Part shown: piece by piece, positions 25,775 to 35,118 of the stretch
Layout: every line of letters starts with the position of its first letter
Numbering within the stretch: position 1 is the first letter of the stretch
Source: Robiginitalea sediminis
Lineage (GTDB): Bacteria; Bacteroidota; Bacteroidia; Flavobacteriales; Flavobacteriaceae
Assembly: GCF_002198115.1 (NCBI RefSeq)
Contig: NZ_NGNR01000001.1
Span: forward strand, 1,229,332 to 1,293,331
Reading direction: 5' to 3'
Length of the DNA: 64,000 nucleotides
Notes under the pieces: model-generated
Told to the model about the DNA's origin: nothing
What the model saw: only the letters and a program-made list of their open reading frames with translations
Database searches by the model: none
Program-made: the position numbers and the translations under genes

Positions 25775-26347
25775 ATGGCAGAACGTCTCGTTGTTTTATC
25801 GGATATGTGGGGCTCCCGAAAGGGCCTCTGGATTACCTCTTACCTGGGCTACCTCCAGCAGTATTTCGACATTGTTTACCACGACAGCCAGGTCCTGGCA
25901 GACCTTCAAAACGTGGTGAAAACCCCTGAAAGCCTTTGTGAGGCATTCCTCAAGGGCGGGTATGACCGGGCGGTTTCCGAGCTGTTGCGCAAGGAACAGG
26001 AAGAAAGCCATTACCTGACGTTTTGCGCGGGCGGGACCATTGCCTGGAGTGCTGCCCTGCGCGGGCTCCCCATGAAGTCCCTCCTGGCGGTATCCCCCCT
26101 ATGGATGCACCAGCAGACCGAAACCCCTCATGTTCCGGTAAAGCTCATGTACGGAGAATATATGGACAACCGTCCTTCCGAGGCCTGGGCCGAACAGATG
26201 GGTGTACAGATGGAAGTGGTGCCGCGGTTTGGCAGGGAACTCTACTCGGATGAAAAAATCATCCAACTGGTTTGCCGCGAACTCCTGGAGCGAATCATCC
26301 AGAAGAAGCACAGCCTGCCGGTTATGAAACCGCTTTCAGTTTATTGA
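25775..26347 (+). CDS. Alpha/beta-hydrolase-like protein lacking a GxSxG elbow
   Basis: A 190-residue soluble protein. [15 protein letters not shown] at the start, [15 protein letters not shown] near residue 90 and [15 protein letters not shown] near 130 follow the alpha/beta-hydrolase topology. The nucleophile elbow reads FCAGGT, so the usual Ser is replaced; Cys or no nucleophile is possible. It may be non-catalytic or use the Cys. The ATG at 25775 starts the folded region; an upstream frame from 25718 has no support. It converges with clpX, overlapping its stop by 26 bases. Confidence 0.7.
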   Translation: MAERLVVLSDMWGSRKGLWITSYLGYLQQYFDIVYHDSQVLADLQNVVKTPESLCEAFLKGGYDRAVSELLRKEQEESHYLTFCAGGTIAWSAALRGLPMKSLLAVSPLWMHQQTETPHVPVKLMYGEYMDNRPSEAWAEQMGVQMEVVPRFGRELYSDEKIIQLVCRELLERIIQKKHSLPVMKPLSVY

Positions 26348-27557
26348 TCGTCTCGAAGGAGAGTTTTTCCTGGGCATAGGGCTTGGTGACCTTAAACTCG
26401 GTTTCGTCCGAGCTGGGCAGGTCGAACATGGCGTCGGTGAAGACGGCTTCACAGAGAGAACGCAACCCCCTCGCTCCAAGCTTGTATTCAATCGCCTTAT
26501 CCACGATATAATCCAGGGCCTGTTCGGTAATCTCAAACCGGATCCCATCCATGGCAAAGAGTTTCTCGTACTGCTTGATAATGGCATTTTTCGGCTCGGT
26601 AAGGATGGCCCTGAGGGTTTCCCGGTCCAGGGGGTTCATGTGCGTGAGCACGGGGAGGCGCCCGATAATCTCCGGGATTAGCCCGAATTCCTTCAGGTCC
26701 TTCGGGATAATGTACTGCAATACATTTTCGGCATCGATGATGTCCTCCCGTTTGGAGGCGCTGTAACCGATGGCCTGCATATTGAGTCGCTTGCTGATGA
26801 TGCGTTCAATCCCATCGAAGGCACCCCCTGCTATAAAGAGGATGTTTTCGGTATTGACTTCGATGAATTTCTGGTCCGGGTGCTTCCGCCCGCCTTTGGG
26901 CGGCACATTGACCATGGTCCCTTCCAGTAACTTCAGCAATCCCTGCTGCACCCCTTCCCCGGAAACGTCCCGGGTAATGGAGGGGTTGTCGCTCTTGCGC
27001 GCAATTTTGTCGATCTCGTCGATAAAGACAATGCCGCGTTCGGCTTTTTCCAGGTTGTAATCTGCGGCCTGCAGCAAGCGCGTCAGGATACTTTCCACAT
27101 CTTCTCCCACATAGCCGGCTTCCGTCAGTACGGTGGCATCCACAATGGCCAGTGGTACATTGAGCATTTTGGCAATAGTCTTGGCCATGAGGGTCTTCCC
27201 GGTTCCGGTTTGCCCCACCATGACGATGTTGCTCTTCTGGATTTCAATTTCGTCCTGCTTGGACCCCGGTTGCAAGAGCCTTTTGTAATGGTTGTAAACT
27301 GCGACGGACAGTACCTTCTTGGTGCGTTCCTGCCCGATGACGTAGGTGTCCAGGAACCCCTTTATCTCACGGGGTTTTTTCAGGACCAGTTCCGCGCTGA
27401 GGTCATCTGTGCGCGACTGACGGGATTCCTCGGCTACGATGCCGTGGGCCTGTTCAATACAACGGTCGCAGATATGGGCGTCCAGCCCCGCGATAAGCAG
27501 GTTGGTCTCGGGCTTTTTCCGCCCGCAAAATGAACACTCCAGGTTTTCCTTCGCCAT
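26322..27557 (-). CDS. clpX: ATP-dependent protease ATP-binding subunit ClpX
   Basis: A 411-residue AAA+ unfoldase. The N-terminal zinc finger is Cys8-x2-Cys11 and Cys30-x2-Cys33. Walker A GQTGTGKT lies near residue 115, Walker [13 protein letters not shown] near 183, and the [13 protein letters not shown] region further on. The IGF-type loop that docks ClpP is expected near LTHM. With ClpP, encoded just upstream on the same strand, it degrades tagged and regulatory proteins. The last codons overlap the convergent hydrolase-like gene. Confidence 0.97.
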   Translation of the reverse strand: MAKENLECSFCGRKKPETNLLIAGLDAHICDRCIEQAHGIVAEESRQSRTDDLSAELVLKKPREIKGFLDTYVIGQERTKKVLSVAVYNHYKRLLQPGSKQDEIEIQKSNIVMVGQTGTGKTLMAKTIAKMLNVPLAIVDATVLTEAGYVGEDVESILTRLLQAADYNLEKAERGIVFIDEIDKIARKSDNPSITRDVSGEGVQQGLLKLLEGTMVNVPPKGGRKHPDQKFIEVNTENILFIAGGAFDGIERIISKRLNMQAIGYSASKREDIIDAENVLQYIIPKDLKEFGLIPEIIGRLPVLTHMNPLDRETLRAILTEPKNAIIKQYEKLFAMDGIRFEITEQALDYIVDKAIEYKLGARGLRSLCEAVFTDAMFDLPSSDETEFKVTKPYAQEKLSFETINKLKAVS

Positions 27558-27627
27558 AATAGCCTACACTTTCTGTATTAAAACGCGATTTTCACCAAAA
27601 ATTGCCTAATTCCGGCAGGATACGCTG

Positions 27628-28308
27628 TTATTCGGCGTCCCGCTCAAGGATTTCGTCTATCATCCCGTATTTCCGGGCTTCTTCGGCCTTCATCCAGAAA
27701 TCGCGGTCGCTGTCCTCGTAAATTTTGTCGAAGGGCTGGCCGGAATGGTCTGCAATGATGTGGTACAACTCGTCCCTGAGTTTGAGGACCTCGTTGGCCG
27801 CAATTTCGATATCGCTGGCCTGCCCCTGAGCCCCGGACATGGGTTGGTGGATCATCACCCGGCTGTGTTTCAGGCCGGAGCGCTTCCCTTTTTCCCCGGC
27901 ACAGAGCAACACGGCTGCCATAGAAGCGGCCATCCCGGTGCAGATCGTGGCCACATCGGGCTTGATGAACTGCATGGTATCGTATATCCCCAGGCCGGCA
28001 TAAACACTGCCCCCGGGGGAGTTGATATAGATCTGGATATCCTTGGAGGAATCCGCGCTGGCCAGAAACAACAGCTGGGCCTGCACGATATTGGCCACCT
28101 GGTCGGAGATGCCGGTCCCCAGGAAGATGATGCGGTCCATCATCAGCCTCGAGAACACGTCCATGGCGATGGCGTTGAGTTGCCGTTCTTCAATGATATT
28201 GGGGGTCATCCCCACCGGGTACATACTGCTCAGCGTCTGTTCCACATACAGGCTGCTCATGCCCCTGTCCTTTACGGCGAAATTCTGAAATTCCTTGGCG
28301 TAGTTCAT
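27628..28308 (-). CDS. clpP: ATP-dependent Clp protease proteolytic subunit
   Basis: A 226-residue serine protease with the triad visible: Ser129 in GMAASM, His154 in RVMIHQP and Asp203 in DSDRDFW. INSPGGSVYAGLGIYD is the oligomer/handle region. About 30 N-terminal residues before the core may form a propeptide. Fourteen subunits form the chamber that ClpX feeds. The order tig-clpP-clpX is the conserved bacterial proteostasis cluster. Confidence 0.97.
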   Translation of the reverse strand: MNYAKEFQNFAVKDRGMSSLYVEQTLSSMYPVGMTPNIIEERQLNAIAMDVFSRLMMDRIIFLGTGISDQVANIVQAQLLFLASADSSKDIQIYINSPGGSVYAGLGIYDTMQFIKPDVATICTGMAASMAAVLLCAGEKGKRSGLKHSRVMIHQPMSGAQGQASDIEIAANEVLKLRDELYHIIADHSGQPFDKIYEDSDRDFWMKAEEARKYGMIDEILERDAE

Positions 28309-28330
28309 GTATCAAGCACAACAAGAGGTT

Positions 28331-28365
28331 AAAAAAAAGGTGCCGAAAAATCGATTTCCGGCACC
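28331..28365 (-). terminator. Terminator between tig and clpP
   Basis: GGTGCC and GGCACC pair around a further palindromic core (AAATCGATTT). On the minus strand a run of eight T follows. It should limit read-through from tig into clpP. Confidence 0.75.
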
Positions 28366-28426
28366 GTAAAGATACTCAATTTCGGCGTAAAGGCCCGGCT
28401 CTGCCCAAAGTTTGGGAGGACGGGGC

Positions 28427-29749
28427 TTATCCGTATACTTCCTTGACGAACTGCTCGTAGGTAACCTCCTTGGTCTTGAGGTTGGCCTTTTCCTTGTACA
28501 GTTCCAGGAGTTTCTGGCTCATGAGTTGCTCGGAAAGGCGTTTTACCTCGTCCTGGTTGCTCATGACCCGCATGGCAATCTGCTCGAGGTCCTCCTCCTT
28601 GGGGTTGGCCTGTCCATACTGCATCATCTGGGAACGGATAAAGCCTTTGGCAAAGTCCTTGAGCTCGTCGAACTGGATGTTCAGTTCGTGGTCCTTGATC
28701 AGTTTTCCTTCAATCAGCTGGTAGCGCAGCCCTTTTTCGGAACGCTCAAACTCATCGTTGGCTTCCTCCGCGCTCAGGGGCTTTTCGCCCGTGTTTTGCA
28801 TCCACTTCTTAAGAAAGGCGGTGGGCAGGTCAAACTTCACCTCCTCGATGAGTTTTTCGGTAACATCGTTGAGGAGTTTCTGGTCGGACTGCTGCTGGAA
28901 CTGGGCTTCGGAATCTGCCTTGATCTTCTCCCGCATTTCCTTTTCTGAACTCACCTGGTCTTTCCCGAAGAGCTTATCGAAGAGCTCCTGATCCAGGGTG
29001 GCGGGTTCGCGGTGGTTGATTTCCGCTATGGTAAAGGTTACGGTGGTATCCAGGCCTTCGGCTTTGTCCCGGGCGATGCCCAGGGTGCTGGGCAACAGGT
29101 AGTCTTCCTTGAACAGGCCTTTGGTCTTGAGGGCTACGCTTTCACCCACCTTCTTTCCCTTGAGCGCATCCAGGGCTTTTTTGGCCTTTACCTTGCTCAG
29201 TTCCACAGTGGTCTTGTGGTCGATTTCATCTGCCTCGCTAAAGAACTGGCCCGTAACTTCATCTTCGGTGCCCACGGTATCTTTGCTCACCAGTTTCCCG
29301 TATTGCTTGCGGATGCGGGTCACCTGGTCGTCGATCATTTTCTTGTCGGCGACAATCTTGTAATGGGGAACCGCTTTTTTGGTCTTCAAAGAAACCTCGA
29401 ATTCCGGGGCAAGGCCCAGTTCGAATTCGAAGGCCAACTGGTCGGCATCCCAGTTGAAATCGTCTTTCTGTCGGGGCAGGGGGTTGCCCAGCACATCCAG
29501 TTTTTCCTCAACCAGGTATTTATTGAGGTTGTCCTGCAGGAGCTTGTTGATCTCATCGACCAGCACGGCTTTCCCATACTGCTTCTTGATGAGCCCCATG
29601 GGGACCTGTCCCTTGCGGAAGCCCGGGATATTGGCGTTTTTACGGTAGTCTTTCAGGATCCGGTCTACCTTCTCCTGGTAGTCTTCCTTGGTGATTTCCA
29701 CCTTCAGGACGGCATTCAGCGCGTCTATCTGCTCTTTGGTAATGTTCAT
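28427..29749 (-). CDS. tig: Trigger factor
   Basis: A 440-residue ribosome-associated chaperone. The N-terminal ribosome-binding domain carries the signature IPGFRKGQVPMGLIKKQYG (near residues 39-57). A central FKBP-like segment (about 150-250) and a helical C-terminal chaperone domain follow. It receives nascent chains at the ribosome exit. A -7 box lies at 29784-29791. It stands at the head of the tig-clpP-clpX cluster, separated from clpP by a terminator. Confidence 0.95.
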   Translation of the reverse strand: MNITKEQIDALNAVLKVEITKEDYQEKVDRILKDYRKNANIPGFRKGQVPMGLIKKQYGKAVLVDEINKLLQDNLNKYLVEEKLDVLGNPLPRQKDDFNWDADQLAFEFELGLAPEFEVSLKTKKAVPHYKIVADKKMIDDQVTRIRKQYGKLVSKDTVGTEDEVTGQFFSEADEIDHKTTVELSKVKAKKALDALKGKKVGESVALKTKGLFKEDYLLPSTLGIARDKAEGLDTTVTFTIAEINHREPATLDQELFDKLFGKDQVSSEKEMREKIKADSEAQFQQQSDQKLLNDVTEKLIEEVKFDLPTAFLKKWMQNTGEKPLSAEEANDEFERSEKGLRYQLIEGKLIKDHELNIQFDELKDFAKGFIRSQMMQYGQANPKEEDLEQIAMRVMSNQDEVKRLSEQLMSQKLLELYKEKANLKTKEVTYEQFVKEVYG

Positions 29750-29783
29750 TATAACTCTACGGTTTGCGTCTCAAAACGGGATG

Positions 29784-29791
29784 CAAAAGTA
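29784..29791 (-). promoter_or_regulatory. Promoter -7 box of tig
   Basis: On the minus strand TACTTTTG is an exact TAnnTTTG match, 34 bases before the tig ATG. Confidence 0.65.
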
Positions 29792-29848
29792 GCGCATTTT
29801 ACGTGCGCAGACAAGTTTTTAACCCTTTGTGTTCCAAAGCGTCAGGCC

Positions 29849-30196
29849 TCAGCGCTTTTCTTCCTTCAGGAAAGAAAACAGAATGGCCTGGAACAGGGAA
29901 AGCAGCAGGGAAAAAGCCAGGGCCCACCAGATGCCGTCCACGCTGAAACCGCCTACCAGGGCATCGGCCATCAGGATGATCAGCGCGTTGATAATGAGCA
30001 GGAAAAGCCCAAGGGTTATCAGGGTAACCGGAAGGGTCAGAATAATCAGTAAGGGCTTTACCAGCACATTCAGCAGGCTGAGGACTACGGCTACGATAAT
30101 AGCCACCCAATAGGAAGCCACGGTAACCCCGGGAAGGATGTTGGCCAGGACCACCACGGCCAGGGCAGACAACAGGATGCGAAGGAGCATTTTCAT
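29849..30196 (-). CDS. Phage-holin-4-like (PF04020) membrane protein
   Basis: A 115-residue protein with four membrane segments (LLSALAVVVLANILPGVTV, YWVAIIVAVVLSLLNVLVKPLLIILTLPVTLITLGLFLLIINALIILMADAL and a last LAFSLLLSLFQAILF). The NVLVKPLLIILTLPVTLxTLGLF core is typical of the YvlD/PF04020 family. Despite its Pfam name this is an ordinary chromosomal membrane protein of unknown role. The first ATG in frame is at 30196. Confidence 0.85.
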   Translation of the reverse strand: MKMLLRILLSALAVVVLANILPGVTVASYWVAIIVAVVLSLLNVLVKPLLIILTLPVTLITLGLFLLIINALIILMADALVGGFSVDGIWWALAFSLLLSLFQAILFSFLKEEKR

Positions 30197-30210
30197 AGGA
30201 AATGGTTTCA

Positions 30211-30242
30211 AATAAAAAGGGTGTCCCTTTTGCGGGACACCC
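30211..30242 (-). terminator. Terminator of the SGNH hydrolase gene
   Basis: GGGTGTCCC (30219-30227) and GGGACACCC (30234-30242) form a perfect stem, followed on the minus strand by TTTTTATTT. Confidence 0.8.
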
Positions 30243-30264
30243 TAAAGATATATCATTTTCGGGC

Positions 30265-31767
30265 TTAGTTAATATAAAGCCCCGTGTAGGCCAGCGGGTC
30301 CACCTCAGGGAGTTCGGCCCCGTATTTGGCTTCGATGGCCGCTATGAACTGGTTGGCCAGCAAGGCATACCCCCGGGGGGAGGGATGCACCCCGTCCAGG
30401 GAGAACCCGCCACCTGTGCCATAGGAGGCAGTTACCACGCTGCCATCGGCCAGGGGTACCCCGGTGTCGGCAATGGTCTCCAGGTAGGCGTTGGCATCTA
30501 CAAAGGCCAGGTCGTAGGTTTGGGCCAGGGCCTGGATGGTCTGGTTAAAGGCTGCGGTAGCCTGGGCCACGCTGGCTTGTTCTTCCGGGGTCAGTACCCA
30601 CTGGTCTGCCAGCGGAACGGCCACCCCGTTAATACTGGTGGGGTCCTGGGGGTTGGCCAGCGTCCCGATAATGGTCTGGGAGGTGAACACCAACAGGTCT
30701 TCGGCCGTAGCCTGGCGCATATTGACCAGGGCAGGGTTGAAGGCTGTGAGGTCTGTCAGGTCTTCATCGAGTATGACTACGGCGTTGCCGGCACCTGCGG
30801 TGAAGGAGATGGTCCGGCGCTGTACCTCCTCGGCAGAAATCAGCCCAAGCCCCTGCAGTTGCTGCAGCCCGCCGTTATATGCGGCGTACGCGCCGTTGAG
30901 GAGGGCGGCGGTGCCTTCGTCCAGGGGTACCGGGTTGTGCGGGACGGTGGTGAAAAAGGGAATTTTGGTTACATCCGGGATGTTGGCCACCACGCCCTTG
31001 GCCCCATTGGCCGTTAGCGTTTGCAGTACCGTGTTGTACACGTTTGCAAATACGTTGGGGTCGGTAATGTCATTCCCCCCGTACGTGCTCGGGTCGAGGT
31101 TGCCGGCCTGGTCCATACCGGCTCCCCCGGATGTCGCAAAACTCAGGACGTCGTTGTTGCCCAGCCAGAGGGTGAAAAAGCTGGGGCCCTGTGCCGCGGC
31201 GTCGCCCAGGACGGTAGCCCCGGGATTACTGGCAAAACGTGCATAATACGGGTTGGCCAGCCCGGCTGCCACCCCTGCTACGTTTCCGTAGCCCGGCGCC
31301 ACCAGGTGGAAGCTTTTGGCTCCGGGGACCCCCATGTTGTTAAAGGAGCCACTCAGGGTATTGGTGATTTCTGTGGCACCCTGGCCCGAAACAGGTACCG
31401 GGGCGGGAGATCCGGACGAAAAATCCAGGATCAGCCGGTTTCCGGCTATGGGCGTGCCCCCAAGGGTCATCCCCCCGAGGTTGTCTGCCATAAAGGGGAT
31501 GTTGAAGTCCCCACCGCCGGCTTCGGCAAAACTCCCGGCCAGCATGTTGGGGAAGGAAGCGGTCTGCCCGTCTACAAATAGGGCGGCATCCGAATACCCG
31601 GCGGTGAGGGAATTCCCCAGGGCCACGTAGTTGGAAAAGTCGGCAGATCCGCTGCTATAGGCTATGGGATCCGGATCCTGGGGGCCCGGGTCCACGATGG
31701 TGTCATCGTCGCTACACGCAACAAAAAACAGGCTTACAAAGGCCAGAAGGGCCAGAAGTTTTTTCAT
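30265..31767 (-). CDS. SGNH/GDSL hydrolase lipoprotein
   Basis: A 500-residue protein with a lipoprotein signal (VSLFFVACSDDD, Cys18). Block I is YVALGNSLTAGY with the nucleophile Ser, block III WLGNNDVL, and block V DGVHPSPRGYALLANQF with the Asp-x2-His dyad, so all SGNH catalytic blocks are present. It is an outer-membrane or periplasmic esterase/lipase of unknown substrate. The 500-residue length is larger than classical SGNH enzymes (200-300), with long insertions between blocks I and III. It is transcribed alone, with a -7 box at 31820-31827. Confidence 0.9.
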   Translation of the reverse strand: MKKLLALLAFVSLFFVACSDDDTIVDPGPQDPDPIAYSSGSADFSNYVALGNSLTAGYSDAALFVDGQTASFPNMLAGSFAEAGGGDFNIPFMADNLGGMTLGGTPIAGNRLILDFSSGSPAPVPVSGQGATEITNTLSGSFNNMGVPGAKSFHLVAPGYGNVAGVAAGLANPYYARFASNPGATVLGDAAAQGPSFFTLWLGNNDVLSFATSGGAGMDQAGNLDPSTYGGNDITDPNVFANVYNTVLQTLTANGAKGVVANIPDVTKIPFFTTVPHNPVPLDEGTAALLNGAYAAYNGGLQQLQGLGLISAEEVQRRTISFTAGAGNAVVILDEDLTDLTAFNPALVNMRQATAEDLLVFTSQTIIGTLANPQDPTSINGVAVPLADQWVLTPEEQASVAQATAAFNQTIQALAQTYDLAFVDANAYLETIADTGVPLADGSVVTASYGTGGGFSLDGVHPSPRGYALLANQFIAAIEAKYGAELPEVDPLAYTGLYIN

Positions 31768-31819
31768 GGGAATCGTTTTGAGTTAGTTCGTCTTGAAAGC
31801 CCTGATTTCAGGTAGGAAT

Positions 31820-31827
31820 CAAAATTA
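31820..31827 (-). promoter_or_regulatory. Promoter -7 box of the SGNH lipoprotein gene
   Basis: TAATTTTG on the minus strand is an exact TAnnTTTG match, 52 bases before the ATG. About 40 bases further upstream lies TATGCATGCA (31868-31877), similar to the palindrome before etfB. Confidence 0.55.
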
Positions 31828-31897
31828 ACCAAATTTGCGACACTCGCAATAAAGCGTATTAAAATAGTATGCATGCACAATATTGACCCCCTGGTAT

Positions 31898-32668
31898 TCA
31901 GGATTTGATAAAATCCAGGACCTTTTCCAGGAAGGCTTCCGGGGCTTCTGCGTGGAGCCAGTGGCCCGCGCCTTCCAGGGTTTCCAGGCGTGCGAGTGGG
32001 AAATGCGACTGGATTTCAGGCCAGTCCTCATCCCCGATATAGGGGGATTTCCCTCCCCTGAGGAACAGGGTTTCCCCTTCGAACCGGGCATTGGGCGGCA
32101 GGGCAGCGCCTATGGCTTCCATACTCTCCTTCAGCACCTCCAGGTTAAACCGAAAACCCAATTGGCCCGGTTTTACCCAATACAGGTTTTTCAGCAGAAA
32201 CTGGCGGATACCCCAGTCCTTGAGGGATTCTGCCAGCAGGGTGTCGGCTTCCGAACGGGATTTGAGCGCAGCCACGGGCAGGGATTCCAGGGCGTCCAGG
32301 ATGTACTTATGGTGCGGGGGGTAATATTTGGGGGCAATATCGGCCACCAGGAGTTTGCTAACCCGTTCCGGGTAGGCGCACGCCAGGGTCATGGCGGTCT
32401 TGCCCCCCATAGAGTGGCCCAGAACAAGGGCATTGCCCACGCCTTTGGCGTCCATATACCGCACCACGTCTTCGGTCATAAGGGCATAGGAGAACCGGTC
32501 CGACCAAAAGCTGCGGCCGTGGTTGCGCTGGTCTACCAGGTGGACCAGGAGCCCGCTGCTGGCCAGTTGCCTGCCGAGGGTTTTCCAGTTGTCGGACATG
32601 CCCAGGAAGCCGTGGAGGACAATCAGGTCCGGGCCGTTTCCCTCTGTGTTGGCGTGGAGCAGGTTCAT
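31898..32668 (-). CDS. Alpha/beta-fold hydrolase (YbfF-like esterase)
   Basis: The product has 256 residues. [14 protein letters not shown] supplies the oxyanion region, [11 protein letters not shown] the nucleophile Ser (near 95) and [14 protein letters not shown] the catalytic His near the end, closest to YbfF-type acyl esterases. The ATG at 32668 overlaps the pdxJ stop as ATGA, so the two genes are translationally coupled. The longer open frame reaching 32788 runs inside pdxJ and is spurious. Confidence 0.9.
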   Translation of the reverse strand: MNLLHANTEGNGPDLIVLHGFLGMSDNWKTLGRQLASSGLLVHLVDQRNHGRSFWSDRFSYALMTEDVVRYMDAKGVGNALVLGHSMGGKTAMTLACAYPERVSKLLVADIAPKYYPPHHKYILDALESLPVAALKSRSEADTLLAESLKDWGIRQFLLKNLYWVKPGQLGFRFNLEVLKESMEAIGAALPPNARFEGETLFLRGGKSPYIGDEDWPEIQSHFPLARLETLEGAGHWLHAEAPEAFLEKVLDFIKS

Positions 32669-33381
32669 TCCTGCAGGTGTTTGAGGTACAGCCCGATCAC
32701 CTTTTCCAGCCCCAGGTAGAGGGACTCGCAGATCAGGGCATGCCCTATGGATACTTCCAGCAGGTGGGGTACCTGCTGGCGGAACCACCGGATGTTGTCC
32801 AGATTCAGGTCGTGGCCGGCATTAAGGCCGATACCTACTGCTGCCGCAGCCTCAGCGGCGCGCCGGAATGGGGCCACCGCGGCCTCGGGGTCCTTCCCGA
32901 AGGCACTGGCATAGCTTTCTGTGTAGAGTTCCACCCGGTCGGTCCCCGTATCCCTGGCTGCCCGTACCATTTCGGGGTCCGGATCTACGAAAATCGAGGT
33001 GCGGATGCCCTCCTTTTTAAACAGGTCGATGACACCTTTCAGATACTGCCCGTGGGCGCGGGTATCCCACCCGGCGTTGGAGGTTATGGCGTCCGGTGCA
33101 TCCGGTACCAGGGTTACCTGGTCCGGGCAGACCTCCAGTACCAGGTCTATAAATTCCGGGACCGGGTTTCCTTCTATGTTGAGTTCCGTGGTGACCGTTT
33201 TTTTCAGGTCCCTGGCATCCTGATAGCGGATGTGGCGCTCATCCGGCCTGGGGTGGATGGTGATCCCCTGGGCGCCGAAAACCTCGATGTCCCTGGCTGC
33301 CTGGACTAGGTCCGGCATGTTGCCTCCCCTGGCATTGCGCAGGGTGGCAATTTTGTTCACATTCACACTGAGTCGGGTCAT
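32665..33381 (-). CDS. pdxJ: Pyridoxine 5'-phosphate synthase
   Basis: A 238-residue TIM-barrel enzyme that condenses 1-deoxyxylulose 5-phosphate with aminoacetone phosphate to pyridoxine phosphate. Family segments are [17 protein letters not shown] at the start, [16 protein letters not shown] near 55-70, [19 protein letters not shown] and [11 protein letters not shown]. It supplies PLP for the several PLP enzymes of the window, such as the methionine-pathway sulfhydrylase. It heads a two-gene operon with the overlapping hydrolase. Confidence 0.95.
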   Translation of the reverse strand: MTRLSVNVNKIATLRNARGGNMPDLVQAARDIEVFGAQGITIHPRPDERHIRYQDARDLKKTVTTELNIEGNPVPEFIDLVLEVCPDQVTLVPDAPDAITSNAGWDTRAHGQYLKGVIDLFKKEGIRTSIFVDPDPEMVRAARDTGTDRVELYTESYASAFGKDPEAAVAPFRRAAEAAAAVGIGLNAGHDLNLDNIRWFRQQVPHLLEVSIGHALICESLYLGLEKVIGLYLKHLQE

Positions 33382-33469
33382 GGGATGTCCGGATTTGGTT
33401 TGGAGCCCAAAAATACAAATTCGGCATGCCTTTTGTGCCCTAAAAAATTAGTAATTTGCAGCATTGCAC

Positions 33470-34126
33470 ATGGAAATGCAGGACCATATCATATCGACCA
33501 TCCCCGTCTTCGACAGTGAAGACTCCCTGAAAGAGGTCATCCACTTCTTTACGCATTCCACCTATTCCCATGTGGCTATTACGGAGGAAGGCAAGTTTTT
33601 GGGGTTGCTGGGTGAGGCGGACCTCGATGCTTTTCAGGAGACCAGCCCGGTGTCGGAATTCCGCTACCAGCTGGAAGGGTTTACCGTACCCCCTGAGGCC
33701 TCCTGGCTGGACATCCTGGAGGTTTTTACCCGGAACGAGGCCAACCTGGTCCCCGTGGTGGACGCTGCTGGTGCGGTCCTGGGTTATTACGACCTGAACG
33801 ATATCGTCGGGATTTTCACCGACATGCCCTTTTTTACCGAACCCGGGGTAATCCTGGTAGTGGCCAAGGCTCTGAAGGACTATAGCTTCAGCGAGATTGC
33901 TCAGATTGTGGAAGGGAGTAACACCCGCCTGCTGGGGGCGTTTATTACCCAGATCCGGGGGGAGGTGGTGCAGATTACCCTGAAGATGAGCGACAACAAC
34001 ATCAACGATGTGTTGCAGACTTTCCGCCGCTACCGGTATTCCATCCTTTTCGGAAGTGTGGACGACCAGTTCCTGGAGGAACTGCGGGAACGCTCCATTT
34101 ACCTGGATAAATATTTAAATGTCTGA
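33470..34126 (+). CDS. CBS-domain pair protein
   Basis: A 218-residue soluble protein. Two CBS motifs occupy about residues 1-125 (FDSEDSLKEVIHFFTHSTYSHVAITEEGKFLGLLGEADL, then NEANLVPVVDAAGAVLGYYDLNDIVGIF). An ACT-like region follows at about 135-210 (EPGVILVVAKALKDYSFSEIAQIVEGSNTRLLG). Such proteins sense adenine nucleotides or amino acids. It overlaps the start of nadK, so a regulatory link with NADP supply is conceivable. ATGs at 33470 and 33476 are both possible. Confidence 0.85.
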   Translation: MEMQDHIISTIPVFDSEDSLKEVIHFFTHSTYSHVAITEEGKFLGLLGEADLDAFQETSPVSEFRYQLEGFTVPPEASWLDILEVFTRNEANLVPVVDAAGAVLGYYDLNDIVGIFTDMPFFTEPGVILVVAKALKDYSFSEIAQIVEGSNTRLLGAFITQIRGEVVQITLKMSDNNINDVLQTFRRYRYSILFGSVDDQFLEELRERSIYLDKYLNV

Positions 34127-35003
34127 CCCCATGAGAGTGGCCATATACGGTTTGCCGTATCACGACGAGGTGCGCGGCCCCGTGGAGGAACTCCTGGACG
34201 AGCTGCAGAAGGCCGGGGCACGCGTAGCCCTGGAAGAAGGTTTTGCCGAATTTCTGGGGATGGCAGGAGACTATGACTGTTTTGGGTTGAACAAGGGCCT
34301 GGACCCCGGTTTCGACCTCTTTGTCAGTTTCGGGGGAGACGGGACCATCCTGCGCGCCATTACCTATATCCGCGACCTGGGCATCCCCATTGTGGGGGTC
34401 AATACGGGTCGCCTCGGGTTTCTTTCCACCTTCCGGAAGGAGGAGGTGCGGACCCTGGTGCGGGAATTCGTGGACGGGCACTACCACCTGGTAGACCGCA
34501 GCCTGGTGGCCGCGGACCTGGAGGGGGAGGTCCCCGGGGGCGACCGGCTGAATTTTGCGCTAAATGAAGTTACCGTAAGCCGGAAGGATACGACCTCCAT
34601 GATTACTGTGGAAACCTTCCTGGACGGGGAATACCTCACTTCCTATTGGGCAGACGGGCTCATTGTGGCTACCCCGACGGGCTCTACCGGCTATTCCCTC
34701 AGTTGCGGGGGGCCGGTTATCATGCCCACTGCACGCTCCCTGGTGATTACCCCTATAGCCCCGCACAACCTGAACGCCAGGCCCCTGGTGATCTCAGACG
34801 ACACCGAAATCCGCCTGCGGGTTTCCGGGCGGGAACCCCAGCACCTGCTGTCCCTGGACTCCCGGATTGCGACCGTGGACAATGGCACGGTCATCACCGT
34901 GAAACGGGCGCCTTTCCAGATCCGGATGGTGGAATACCACTCGGAGAGCTTCTTCAAGACCATCCGCAATAAACTCCTCTGGGGGGAGGATCGTCGCAAT
35001 TGA
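34119..35003 (+). CDS. nadK: NAD kinase
   Basis: A 294-residue enzyme that phosphorylates NAD to NADP. The ATP/NAD site motif is SFGGDGTILRAITY (near residues 69-82), followed by GVNTGRLGFLSTF and the C-terminal WADGLIVATPTGSTGYSLSCGGPVI. Length is normal. The ATG at 34119 overlaps the upstream CBS gene by eight bases; an alternative ATG is at 34131. Tight overlap implies co-translation with the CBS protein. Confidence 0.95.
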   Translation: MSDPMRVAIYGLPYHDEVRGPVEELLDELQKAGARVALEEGFAEFLGMAGDYDCFGLNKGLDPGFDLFVSFGGDGTILRAITYIRDLGIPIVGVNTGRLGFLSTFRKEEVRTLVREFVDGHYHLVDRSLVAADLEGEVPGGDRLNFALNEVTVSRKDTTSMITVETFLDGEYLTSYWADGLIVATPTGSTGYSLSCGGPVIMPTARSLVITPIAPHNLNARPLVISDDTEIRLRVSGREPQHLLSLDSRIATVDNGTVITVKRAPFQIRMVEYHSESFFKTIRNKLLWGEDRRN

Positions 35004-35094
35004 GCGCAGGAGGGGCAATAAATACCCCCAAATCCTGTTAATCAAAAGAAACCAAGTCGAGCGCCTTTCTTGCCCGCCAGGGGCATGAAATTGC

Positions 35095-35102
35095 TATATT
35101 TG
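35095..35102 (+). promoter_or_regulatory. Promoter -7 box of the DUF6089-uppS-bamA operon
   Basis: TATATTTG is an exact TAnnTTTG match 16 bases before the ATG at 35119. A TTG lies about 22 bases upstream. Confidence 0.7.
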
Positions 35103-35118
35103 CAAACTTTCGGAATTG

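Noticed and set aside
29849-30196. Phage holin suggested by the family name
   Set aside because: PF04020 proteins are common chromosomal membrane proteins and no phage genes are near.
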